From the NCBI RefSeq assembly GCF_900188225.1, contig NZ_FZOC01000002.1, forward strand, positions 124,001 through 188,000: DNA of 64,000 nucleotides. Direction: 5' to 3'. Position 1 is the first letter of the stretch. Each line of letters begins with the position of its first letter. The notes beneath the pieces were generated by a model. It saw nothing but the letters and a program-made list of their open reading frames with translations, ran no database searches and was not told the DNA's origin. Both the position numbers and the translations under genes were made by a program. The stretch is from Humidesulfovibrio mexicanus. GTDB lineage: Bacteria; Desulfobacterota; Desulfovibrionia; Desulfovibrionales; Desulfovibrionaceae. Below, piece by piece: positions 43,918-51,771 of the stretch.

Positions 43918-44787
43918 TTACGCAAGTTTTGGCACAAGGCCGCAGAGCGCGGCGTGGAGCACGGGCGCGAGGTCCTGATCCCGCATGTTGTGCCGCAGGG
44001 CCAGTTCCTTGAGGTAGAGCGGGAAGCGTCGCCAGGAGAGCCCCTTGAACTGCCGGAGCCGGGGCTTTGCGTAGTCCCAGAAGGGGCAGCCGCCGGTTTC
44101 GGCGAAGATCTGCCCCGGATGACGCAGCAGGTAGTGGTAGGGCAGGTGCTCGTCGCCGCAGAGAATCAGCGCATCGTAGGTCTTGTAGCGGTCGGTGATG
44201 AGGATGCTGCCGTGGCGGGCCACGCGCAGATGAAAGTTGTGGTTGAAGTGCAGCACGCTTTCGGCGGAAAGCTCCGGCAGCAGGTCCACGAACACGTGCT
44301 GCGAACGGCTGAGCAGGCCGTACACCGGCAGCGAAGAGCAGGGCGGGGCGTTCTGCTCCTGGGCGGAGGCGGCCAAAAGCGGGGCCAGCACCCCGCCGGG
44401 CCGCAGAAATTGCTGCGCATCGGCCCCCTGGGCCAGCACGGCCAAACGCAACACCGTAAGCGCCTTGAAGGCCGTGTTGTAGGAGATGCCGACCTCCGTC
44501 GCGGCCTCGCGCGGGGAAAGCTCATTGGCGAAAGCCTGGGCCACGCGCATCCACTTCAGGGGAGACAGCCCGGTTTCGTTCAGCCAGCGGCCGGTGAAGT
44601 CGTGGAAGGTGTAGCGGCAGGAGCCGCACCGGAGCCGCCCGCCGGAAAGCTGGTAGGGCGCGTGCGCGTGGCAGCGCGGACAGATTTTTTCGCCGTCGGG
44701 CCAGCACAGGGCCACAAAGGCTGCGCGGGCATGCTCTTCCGTTTCGATAGGCGCGACCGGTGCGCTTTGGGATGAAGTCTGCTGCAT
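43918..44787 (-). CDS. IS1595-type transposase-derived protein
   Basis: A 289-residue protein with the IS1595 layout: N-terminal zinc ribbon (CPRCH..., CGSC), a helical/HTH region (SPREAATEVGISYNTAFKAL), then an RNase-H-like region with TDRYKTYDAL and the C-terminal FWDYAKPRLRQFKGLS...YLKELALRHN segment. The first catalytic acid motif (VDETYxGG in active members) is not visible where it belongs; an Ala/Gln-rich stretch (LAASAQEQNAPP) occupies that place. No terminal inverted repeats or target duplication were seen. It may be a domesticated DNA-binding protein. It lies codirectionally upstream of the fdh genes. ATG 44787 is used; ATG 44820 lacks a ribosome site. Confidence 0.75.
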   Translation of the reverse strand: MQQTSSQSAPVAPIETEEHARAAFVALCWPDGEKICPRCHAHAPYQLSGGRLRCGSCRYTFHDFTGRWLNETGLSPLKWMRVAQAFANELSPREAATEVGISYNTAFKALTVLRLAVLAQGADAQQFLRPGGVLAPLLAASAQEQNAPPCSSLPVYGLLSRSQHVFVDLLPELSAESVLHFNHNFHLRVARHGSILITDRYKTYDALILCGDEHLPYHYLLRHPGQIFAETGGCPFWDYAKPRLRQFKGLSWRRFPLYLKELALRHNMRDQDLAPVLHAALCGLVPKLA

Positions 44788-45009
44788 GATTGGGGGGAAC
44801 CTCTGTCCTGTCTGTACCATGGTCCGCTTCTGGTGCCAAGTCTTGAGGCGGTAAAAGGACACAACGCGGAGGCGCGCCCCTGCCAAAGTGAATAAACAGC
44901 ATTGTCTTTGGGCATTTGTTGTTGATGCCCCCCTGCAAGTGGCGTAAATGGGCGGAGAGGGTCCGCGCGCCGGAGTGGCGCAGCGGAACGACGCGAGGAG
45001 AGTGCCGGG

Positions 45010-46314
45010 GTGGAGAAGCGCATACGGAATGCTTCGATGTGGCGGTTGCCGCACGCAAGGGGCCTGCTGCTGGCTGCCCTGTGTCTGCTGGCCGTGCTGG
45101 CGATTGTCGGCTGCGGCAGCCCCAGGGAGCAGGCCGAGGTGGAGGAATCCACCTTCGGCGTCACCAGCGACTCCGTCACCCTGGGCTCGTCGCTCGCGCT
45201 CTCCGGCCATGCCAGCTATTTGGGCACCCAAACCCTGCGCGGGGCCTTGTGCTACCTGAACCATGTGAACGAGGGCGGCGGCGTGCATGGCCGCAGAATC
45301 ACGCTTCTCTCCTACGACGACTCCTATGACCCCCCGCGCTGCCTGGCCAATACCCAGCGGCTCATCGTGGAGGACAAGGTATTCGCCCTGTTCTGCTACG
45401 TGGGCACGCCCACAACGGTCAAAATTTTGCCGCTCTTGGAGGACGCGCGCATTCCGCTCCTGGGCATGTTCACCGGGGCCAACGCCCTGCGCGAGCCCTT
45501 CAACCGCTATCTCATCAACATTCGGGCCAGCTATTACCAGGAGACCGCCGCCGCCGTGCGCCACCTGGTCAAGGATCTCGGCCTCAAGCGCATCGCCGTG
45601 TTCTACCAGTACGACGCCTACGGCTTCGACGGGCTCACGGGAACCGAGCTGGCCCTGAAGGAGTACGGGCTGGAGCCCGTCGCCCGCGGCTCCTATGTGC
45701 GCGGCACCCTGGACGTGGAGGAGGGCCTCACCAAGATCCAGGACTCGCAGGCCGAGGCCGTGGTTATGATCGGCACCTACGACCCCTGCGCCCGTTTCAT
45801 CCAGTTCGCCCACGAAGGCGGGTTCACCCCTATTTTCTATACCGTGTCCTTCGTGGGCGCGGAGGAACTGGCCCGGCGTCTGGACGAGAGCTTCGGGCCG
45901 GAGGCGCCCCGACCGCTGGTGGTCATGTCCCAGGTGGTTCCCCCCACGGAGGGCGCGGGGGCGCGCAAGTTCTCCGGCGGCGCGCAGGAGTATGTGGAGC
46001 TGTTGGCCCGCTACTATCCCGACGACAAGCCCAACTCCGTGGGGCTGGAAGGGTACTACAACGCCCGCATTCTGGTGGAGGGCCTGCGCCGCGCCGGGCG
46101 CGATCTCACTCGCGAGGGCTTCATCAAGTCCATCGAGTCCATTCACGACTACGATCTCGGTCCGGGCCAGGCCGTGAGCTTCAGCCCGGAGAACCACCAG
46201 GGCATGGAGCGCGTGTACTTCACGCAGCTCAAGGACGGCGGCTTCACGCTTGTGGAGTCCTGGCGCGATGTGCTGAACGAGTTCCGCCGCCCCAGGCGGG
46301 AGGGCGCGCCATGA
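45010..46314 (+). CDS. Leucine-binding-type solute-binding lipoprotein
   Basis: A 434-residue lipoprotein: lipobox AIVGC near residue 36, then a type-1 periplasmic fold of the Leu/Ile/Val-binding (Peripla_BP_6) family with LGSSLALSGHASYLG, GRRITLLSYDDSYDP and YDAYGFDGLTGTE. No permease or ATPase is encoded nearby. Its stop overlaps the start of the histidine kinase gene by four bases, so it most likely presents a ligand to that kinase. GTG 45010 follows GAGGAG. The ligand may be an amino acid or small organic acid; not determinable here. Confidence 0.87.
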   Translation: MEKRIRNASMWRLPHARGLLLAALCLLAVLAIVGCGSPREQAEVEESTFGVTSDSVTLGSSLALSGHASYLGTQTLRGALCYLNHVNEGGGVHGRRITLLSYDDSYDPPRCLANTQRLIVEDKVFALFCYVGTPTTVKILPLLEDARIPLLGMFTGANALREPFNRYLINIRASYYQETAAAVRHLVKDLGLKRIAVFYQYDAYGFDGLTGTELALKEYGLEPVARGSYVRGTLDVEEGLTKIQDSQAEAVVMIGTYDPCARFIQFAHEGGFTPIFYTVSFVGAEELARRLDESFGPEAPRPLVVMSQVVPPTEGAGARKFSGGAQEYVELLARYYPDDKPNSVGLEGYYNARILVEGLRRAGRDLTREGFIKSIESIHDYDLGPGQAVSFSPENHQGMERVYFTQLKDGGFTLVESWRDVLNEFRRPRREGAP

Positions 46315-48320
46315 GGCTGTGGCAGACCGCCATGTTTCGTTACGGGCGCTTGAGCCTCAAGAACAAGATCTTCGTCTCCATTCTGGGCGTGGTGCTCCTC
46401 ATCAGCGTGGCCATCGCCTTCTTGGCGCGCTACATCCTGGTGTCGTCGCTCACCACCGAGCTTGAGATGCGCGGCAGCGCCATCGCCCATTCCATAGCCG
46501 AGCGCGGCAGCGGCTACGTGCTGGACAAGAACACCCCGCTCCTGCTCTCCCTGATCTTCGACGAGGCCCGGCTGCACGAGCGCAAGAAGCTCATCTCCTA
46601 CATCTTCGTCACCGACCAGAACGACGAGGTGCTGGCCCATACCATGACCCGGGCCTTTCCCCAGGAACTGCGCCAGGCCAACGCCCTGCCGCCTACCGAA
46701 AGCCGCAGCGTGCGCCTTGTTTCCGTGGACCAGGAGGACATTCACGACATCGCCGTGCCCATCAGGGAAGGCCTGTACCGCATCGGCACCGTGCACGTGG
46801 GCCTGTCCAAAAGCCACATCGACAGCCTCATCGCCACTCTGCGCCTGACCTTCCTGGGCTTCATCTCGGCCATCATCCTCATCATTTTCTTCCTCTCGAA
46901 CCGCATCACCCAGTACATCACCCACCCGCTGTCCAAGCTCACCCGCATCGCCGACGAGCTTTCCCGCGGTAATTTCGACATCACCATGGACCTGCAGGAG
47001 GAGGACGAGCACTGGAAGCCCATGGACTGCCCGGCCTATGAGAACACCGAGATGCCCTGCTGGCATTTCGACCAGTCCGCCCGGTCGGCCGCGGCGCACC
47101 GCACCTGTAAGAACTGCGTGTTCTACCGCAAGCGCGATGGCGACGAGGTGGCGCAGATGGGCGACAGCTTCCGCAACATGGTGTGGAGCATCAAGCTGTA
47201 CCGCCGCCGCCTGCGCGAGAGCGAGGAGAAGTACCGTTCGCTCTTCGACTCCGGCCCGGACCCGGTGTTCGTGGTGGATTGCGAGGACTTCCGCATCGCC
47301 GACGCCAACCCGCGCGCGCTGGAGCTCTATGGTTACGACAAGGAGGAGCTCATCGGCATGAGCTACCTGGCCCTTGGGCCGGAGAACCGCAAGGATTGCC
47401 TGCTTTCCTACGAGGGCGGCGAGACGGACGACCCCGCCGGCGGAAGCGGCTGCCTGTACCACCCCAAGGTGCTGCACTACAAGAAGGGGATGCGCCCCTT
47501 CTACGTCAATGTGCACGCGTGTCCCATCTCCTATCGCGGCCGCCACGCCATCATCATCTCCGTCGCGGACATCACGGAGATGATCGAGAAGGACGCCCAG
47601 CTCATCCAGGCGGGAAAAATGAAGTCCCTGGGCGAAATGAGCGCGGGCATCGCCCACGAGCTGAACCAGCCGCTCAACGCCATCAAGATGGGCAGCGAAT
47701 TCTTGGCCATTCTGGACGAAAGCGGCCAGACCGCCCCGCCCGAGGCCTTTCGCCAGGTGGTGCGCGAAATCAGCGGCCAGGTGGACCGCGCCGCGGAGAT
47801 CATCAACACCCTGCGTTCCTTCGGCCGCAAGGCCGAGATGTTGAAAGAGCCCGTGGACGTGAACGCGCCGATCAAAAGCGTGCTCACCATTGTGCGCCGC
47901 CAGTTCGAGCTGGACAACATCCGCTTTCATCTGGAGCTGGCCGAGGGACTGCCCAAGGTGCTGGCCCACGACAACCGCTTGCAGCAGGTGTTTTTCAATC
48001 TGCTCACCAATGCCCGCGACGCCATCAACGAGGCCAGCAGCCCCTCGGACGAGGGGGCGCGGCGCTCCATCACCATCGCCACCCGGACCGAGGGCCAGAG
48101 TGTGGTGGTGGAAGTGCGCGACACCGGCATCGGCATGGCGGAGGACATGCGCGACAAGATTTTCGAGCCCTTCTTCACCACCAAGGAGACCGGGCAGGGC
48201 ATGGGCCTGGGGTTGGCCATCACCTACGGCATCGTGCGCGACTACGGCGGGCAGATCAGAATCGACAGCGCGCCGGGCAAGGGCGCGGCCATAAACCTGC
48301 ATTTTCCGCAGGCCGAATAG
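46311..48320 (+). CDS. Sensor histidine kinase with four-Cys insert and PAS domain
   Basis: A 669-residue membrane kinase: membrane helix 1 (about 18-40), periplasmic domain (about 42-175), membrane helix 2 (about 178-200), HAMP, then an insert carrying C..PCW..CKNC near residues 240-270, a PAS domain (about 305-425), HisKA with H449 in [13 protein letters not shown], and HATPase with [16 protein letters not shown] and [10 protein letters not shown]. The four Cys just inside the membrane could bind a metal, Fe-S cluster or haem. The partner response regulator follows after 15 bases. Confidence 0.92.
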   Translation: MRLWQTAMFRYGRLSLKNKIFVSILGVVLLISVAIAFLARYILVSSLTTELEMRGSAIAHSIAERGSGYVLDKNTPLLLSLIFDEARLHERKKLISYIFVTDQNDEVLAHTMTRAFPQELRQANALPPTESRSVRLVSVDQEDIHDIAVPIREGLYRIGTVHVGLSKSHIDSLIATLRLTFLGFISAIILIIFFLSNRITQYITHPLSKLTRIADELSRGNFDITMDLQEEDEHWKPMDCPAYENTEMPCWHFDQSARSAAAHRTCKNCVFYRKRDGDEVAQMGDSFRNMVWSIKLYRRRLRESEEKYRSLFDSGPDPVFVVDCEDFRIADANPRALELYGYDKEELIGMSYLALGPENRKDCLLSYEGGETDDPAGGSGCLYHPKVLHYKKGMRPFYVNVHACPISYRGRHAIIISVADITEMIEKDAQLIQAGKMKSLGEMSAGIAHELNQPLNAIKMGSEFLAILDESGQTAPPEAFRQVVREISGQVDRAAEIINTLRSFGRKAEMLKEPVDVNAPIKSVLTIVRRQFELDNIRFHLELAEGLPKVLAHDNRLQQVFFNLLTNARDAINEASSPSDEGARRSITIATRTEGQSVVVEVRDTGIGMAEDMRDKIFEPFFTTKETGQGMGLGLAITYGIVRDYGGQIRIDSAPGKGAAINLHFPQAE

Positions 48321-48335
48321 CATCGGGAGTACGGC

Positions 48336-49037
48336 ATGGAGAAAAAGATCCTGGTCATCGACGACGAGCAGCCCACGCTCAACATGTTTCGGCTGCTTCT
48401 GGCCGCCTACGGGTACGAGACCCTTACCGCCGCCAACGGGGCCGAGGGCGTGGAGACCTTCGGACGGGAAAAACCGGGCATCGTGCTCACGGACATCAAA
48501 ATGCCCGTCATGGACGGCATCGAGGTGTTGCGGCGCATCAAGGACATCGACCCCTTCGCCGAGGTCATCGTCATCACCGGGCACGGCGATATGGACCTGG
48601 CCATTCGCGCGCTCAATCTCGACGCCACGGATTTCATCAACAAGCCGGTGCAGCGGCAGGCCTTGAGCGAGGCCCTCTCCCGGGCCGAGGAGCGCATCGC
48701 CCTGGCCAAAAGCCAGGCTGTGGAGCTGGCGGTGGAGGAGGAGGACGACGCGGCGGTGCTGCGCATCCAGGGCAGCGTCACCGCGCGCAGCGAGCCCCTG
48801 CTCGACCGCGCCATGGCCCGCGCGAGAGAGTGCGGCAAACCGCGCATCGTGCTGCGCTTTTCGGAGAACGCCTCCACCAACGGCGCGGGGCTGTCGCTGT
48901 TGACGCGCATCCTCATGGAGTGCCGAGAGCGCGGCGAGAGCGTGTGCATCGAGGGGCTTTCCGAGAACTTCCGCAAGGTCTTCGAGATGGTGGGCATCTC
49001 ACGGCTTGTGGAGCATTGCGTGGGCAAGCAGCAGTAG
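48336..49037 (+). CDS. Response regulator with C-terminal STAS-like domain
   Basis: A 233-residue protein: receiver domain (1-120; phospho-acceptor D53 in LTDIKMPVMDG, K in INKPV), a short linker, then a domain (about 135-233) with the STAS pattern (VLRIQGSVTAR, IVLRFSENASTNGAGLSLL, CIEGLSENFRKVFEMVGI). It has no DNA-binding domain, so output is probably by protein partner switching. The expected phospho-serine position reads STNGAG in place of the usual SSAG. Last gene of the binding protein-kinase-regulator operon. Confidence 0.82.
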   Translation: MEKKILVIDDEQPTLNMFRLLLAAYGYETLTAANGAEGVETFGREKPGIVLTDIKMPVMDGIEVLRRIKDIDPFAEVIVITGHGDMDLAIRALNLDATDFINKPVQRQALSEALSRAEERIALAKSQAVELAVEEEDDAAVLRIQGSVTARSEPLLDRAMARARECGKPRIVLRFSENASTNGAGLSLLTRILMECRERGESVCIEGLSENFRKVFEMVGISRLVEHCVGKQQ

Positions 49038-49061
49038 GCCGTTCAGACCCCGTATACGCCG

Positions 49062-49577
49062 CTATCCGTTGGCCGCGTGCTCTCCCTCATGGGGAGCCGC
49101 GGCCTTCTGCTTTTTCAGCAGGCGTGAAAGCAGGATGAGGGCGGCGATGTGCGGGGGCAGGAACACCGTGGCCGGGCCTGCGCTTGCCCACAAATAGGGC
49201 ATGGCCACGCCTTCGAAGCGCCAGTACAGCCAAGCCAGGGTCAGCATTCCCGGCCACAGCAGCGCTGCGCCGCGCCCCGCCGCCAGGGCCATGGAGTCGT
49301 TGTAGGCCTCCTGGGCCAAATGGTTCTGGGCCATGTAGGCCGCTTTGTCGCCAGCCTTGGCGGCCTGGGCGGAAAGCTCGGCCCGGCGCGCGGTCTCGCC
49401 ATCGACCCGTTCGCGCTTGGAGCGCTGGGAGCGGGCCACCAGCGCCTTGCAGCCAAGGCCCAGGGCGGCGCTGGCAAGGGCGAGGAAGATGGTGCCGAAA
49501 TAGAAGGCCGCCTTGGCATGGGGCAGCAGACGATAGGGGGCGATGAGCAGAGCATCGACGGCTTCGAACGGGGTCAT
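49062..49577 (-). CDS. Membrane protein of unknown function
   Basis: A 171-residue protein with a first membrane helix near 22-45, a charged Arg/Lys/Ala-rich loop predicted to be coiled (about 50-95), and two further helices (about 100-118 and 125-150). The helix-loop-helix-helix layout is reminiscent of DUF106/TMCO1-like insertase relatives, but this is weak. It follows the TauE/SafE gene on the same strand beyond a terminator. ATG 49577. Confidence 0.65.
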   Translation of the reverse strand: MTPFEAVDALLIAPYRLLPHAKAAFYFGTIFLALASAALGLGCKALVARSQRSKRERVDGETARRAELSAQAAKAGDKAAYMAQNHLAQEAYNDSMALAAGRGAALLWPGMLTLAWLYWRFEGVAMPYLWASAGPATVFLPPHIAALILLSRLLKKQKAAAPHEGEHAANG

Positions 49578-49601
49578 GAGGATTCCTAGCACAGGGGCCG
49601 G

Positions 49602-49640
49602 AAAAGGAAAAGGGCCGGACCCCTTGCGGAGTCCGGCCCG
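49602..49640 (-). terminator. Terminator after the TauE/SafE gene
   Basis: On the minus strand GGGCCGGACTCC pairs with GGGGTCCGGCCC around loop GCAA, followed by TTTTCCTTTTCC. Confidence 0.85.
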
Positions 49641-49657
49641 ATGGAGTCGGGTGCTGC

Positions 49658-50920
49658 CTAGACGCCCGGAATCTTGAATCCGGTGAAGCCGGCCAGGGTG
49701 TAGCCCGCGCCGATGTACACGGACAACACGATGAAGATGCGCTTCATCCACTTGTCGGACAGGTACTTGGAGGTCATGGGGCCGATGAAGGAGCCCACGG
49801 CGATGCCGATGAGCTCGGTGCCGATGAAGCCCCACTCGATGGGAGTGCCCTTGCTGATGAGGGTGATGATGCTGGTGATCATGCTGACCAGCACGGCCAG
49901 GGCGCTGGTGCCGGCGGCCAGGTACATGGGCAGCTGGGTGACGCTGGTGAGGAAGGGCACCAGCAGGAAGCCGCCGCCAACGCCCAGGAAGGCCGCAATG
50001 GCGGAGATGACCGCGCCGCCGATGAAGGGGATCAGCGGGTTGAACTGCAGGGGCACGCCGTAGAAGGTGAACTCGCAGGTGCTGGCGGTGAACTTCTTGA
50101 TCTTCAGGCCGATGTCGCAGCCTTCCAGGCTCTCGCCGCACTTCTGCTTCTTGACCGCGTCCTCGAAGGCCTTGGCCGCGAGCTTGGCGGTCTTCTGCTT
50201 GCTCTTGGCGCCCTCGGTGGTCTGGTAGAACAGCCAGCAGCCCAGGAAGAGCACGAACAGACCAAAGTAGCCCTGGTAGGACTTGAAGTCGAGCTTGCCG
50301 GCGGACAGGGCGGCGGCGAGGTACGCGCCGATGAGGGAGCCCAGGCCCAGGCTGATGGCGAGCGGCAGCACCAGGCGGCCCATGCGCATGTAGTTGAAGG
50401 AGCTGATGGCCGCCGAGGTGCCCACCAGGAACTGGTTGGAGGCCTTGATGGAGTCGGTGATGATCTTGCCGAGGTCCGGGGCGGTCTTCTTGAAGGCGCC
50501 GGCATACGCGCCGAAGCCGAACACGCTCATGTGGCCCACGCCGGCCATGACGCCGCCAAAGGCGCCCACGGTGGAGAAGATCCAGCCGACCCACACGGCC
50601 CAGGCGAAGGCCAGGATGGGATTGACGCTGGGCGCGCCAGGAATGCCCAGGAAGCCCGCGGGCTTGCTCTCGTCGACCACGCCACTTTTCTTGGCTATGT
50701 CCAAGGCTTCCTCAAGGGTGACCTTCTTCTTGACGGCGCCAGCGGCGGGCTTGGCGGCCTCAGCGGCGGCCGGGGCTGCCGCGTCAGCGGGCTTGACGGC
50801 CTCGGCCGCAGCCGGGGCGGGTGCTGCCGCGGGAGCGGCCTGCTGTGCAACTGCGACGCCAAGCCACAGGCTCAGGGCCAGGGTGGCGAGTGCCAGGGCG
50901 ATTACGGGGCGCTTTTTCAT
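49658..50920 (-). CDS. TauE/SafE-family sulfur-anion exporter
   Basis: A 420-residue membrane protein. Signal-like N-terminal segment (about 7-25), a long Ala/Pro linker (AAPAAAPAPAAAE, about 26-65), then about eight membrane helices of the TauE/SafE family; the paired GVGGG(F)LLVPFL motif and the early GVMAGVGHMSVFGFG repeat are visible. The loop between halves contains C-x7-C (CGESLEGC). The family moves sulfite or related organosulfur anions. It sits downstream of a 4Fe-4S protein and divergent from a molybdopterin enzyme, which points to sulfur oxyanion metabolism. ATG 50920 follows GAGGAGC. Confidence 0.85.
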   Translation of the reverse strand: MKKRPVIALALATLALSLWLGVAVAQQAAPAAAPAPAAAEAVKPADAAAPAAAEAAKPAAGAVKKKVTLEEALDIAKKSGVVDESKPAGFLGIPGAPSVNPILAFAWAVWVGWIFSTVGAFGGVMAGVGHMSVFGFGAYAGAFKKTAPDLGKIITDSIKASNQFLVGTSAAISSFNYMRMGRLVLPLAISLGLGSLIGAYLAAALSAGKLDFKSYQGYFGLFVLFLGCWLFYQTTEGAKSKQKTAKLAAKAFEDAVKKQKCGESLEGCDIGLKIKKFTASTCEFTFYGVPLQFNPLIPFIGGAVISAIAAFLGVGGGFLLVPFLTSVTQLPMYLAAGTSALAVLVSMITSIITLISKGTPIEWGFIGTELIGIAVGSFIGPMTSKYLSDKWMKRIFIVLSVYIGAGYTLAGFTGFKIPGV

Positions 50921-50994
50921 GTGAACTCTGCTCCTCTTTAGGTATGTTACTCGTATTCCAAGACCGTTGCGCCGCACACGCACGGCCAGAATCC

Positions 50995-51450
50995 CTATCG
51001 CTGCGGACGGATGAAGGTAAGGGCCTTGGCCGTGCATCCGGTGACGCAGGCCGGATCAAGTCCCTGATCCACGCGGTCCTTGCAGTAGTCGCACTTTTTG
51101 ACCTTATCAAGGCCTTCAACATACACGGGCACGCTCCAGGGGCAGGCGTCGATGCAGCGCTTGCAGCCGATGCACGCGTCCTCGTCCAGCCAGACAAGGC
51201 CGTCCTCGGGGCGCTTGGTCAACGCTCCGGCGGGGCAGGCCTTGACGCAGAACGGGTCGTCGCACTGCATGCAGTTCTGGTAGACAAATTCGATCCTGGG
51301 ACGTCCCTCAGACCCGATGAAGGGACCGAGGGTCTTGATGGTGTTCAGCGAAACCCCAGGGGGCAGCTGGTTTTTTATGTTGCAGTGCACAAGGCAGGAC
51401 TTGCAGCCGATGCACCGGTTCGGATTCAGCGCGATTCTGTACAGGCTCAT
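50995..51450 (-). CDS. Four-cluster 4Fe-4S electron-transfer protein (PhsB/HycB-like)
   Basis: A 151-residue ferredoxin-like protein with sixteen Cys in four groups: CIGCKSCLVHC (13-23), CMQCDDPFCVKACP, CIGCKRCIDACPW and CDYCKDRV...CVTGC. This is the electron-transfer subunit type of DMSO-reductase-family enzymes. There is no signal peptide, so it is cytoplasmic. It is divergent from the molybdopterin oxidoreductase gene 321 bases away, which also lacks an export signal; the two probably pair. The TauE/SafE exporter follows on the same strand. Confidence 0.9.
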   Translation of the reverse strand: MSLYRIALNPNRCIGCKSCLVHCNIKNQLPPGVSLNTIKTLGPFIGSEGRPRIEFVYQNCMQCDDPFCVKACPAGALTKRPEDGLVWLDEDACIGCKRCIDACPWSVPVYVEGLDKVKKCDYCKDRVDQGLDPACVTGCTAKALTFIRPQR

Positions 51451-51771
51451 ATTGTTGCCCTTTTTTTTGAAAGGTGTCTGTGAAAAGAATTCCGGAGCGC
51501 CTGGCTGTTACGGCCCCCATCCCCTACGTACACCCCGGTGAGGTATCACAACCCGGTATTTCAACCACGGTGACAGCCGCGTTGTCAAGACGGGGAATGC
51601 TCGTTCTTTTTTTCTCATGCAAAAAATCGAAATCATATCTGTTCGCAGGGTATATGCTTGTCTGAAAAACCTTGCCATGCCTCGAATACCGCGATAATGG
51701 CTCTGGCGCATCTCCCCGTTTTGAGGTAGAGGGGGGTATGCGTCACGTTTTGATTTGCTCGGGAGGGCGTC
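51451..51771. other. 321-base divergent regulatory region
   Basis: Lies between the 4Fe-4S/exporter genes (-) and the molybdopterin oxidoreductase (+). It is AT-richer than its surroundings, especially 51600-51665, which includes seven consecutive Ts and an A run. A TTGCCA/GATAAT pair (51672-51698 area) has a short 15-base spacer, so no promoter is assigned. No conserved RNA or ORF is recognised. Confidence 0.6.

Noticed and set aside
43929-43946. A sigma-54-like TGGCAC...GC pattern on the plus strand
   Set aside because: It lacks the TTGC half, lies inside the transposase-like gene and points at no gene on that strand.
43918-44787. An intact insertion sequence
   Set aside because: No terminal inverted repeats or target duplication seen, and the first catalytic acid motif appears lost.
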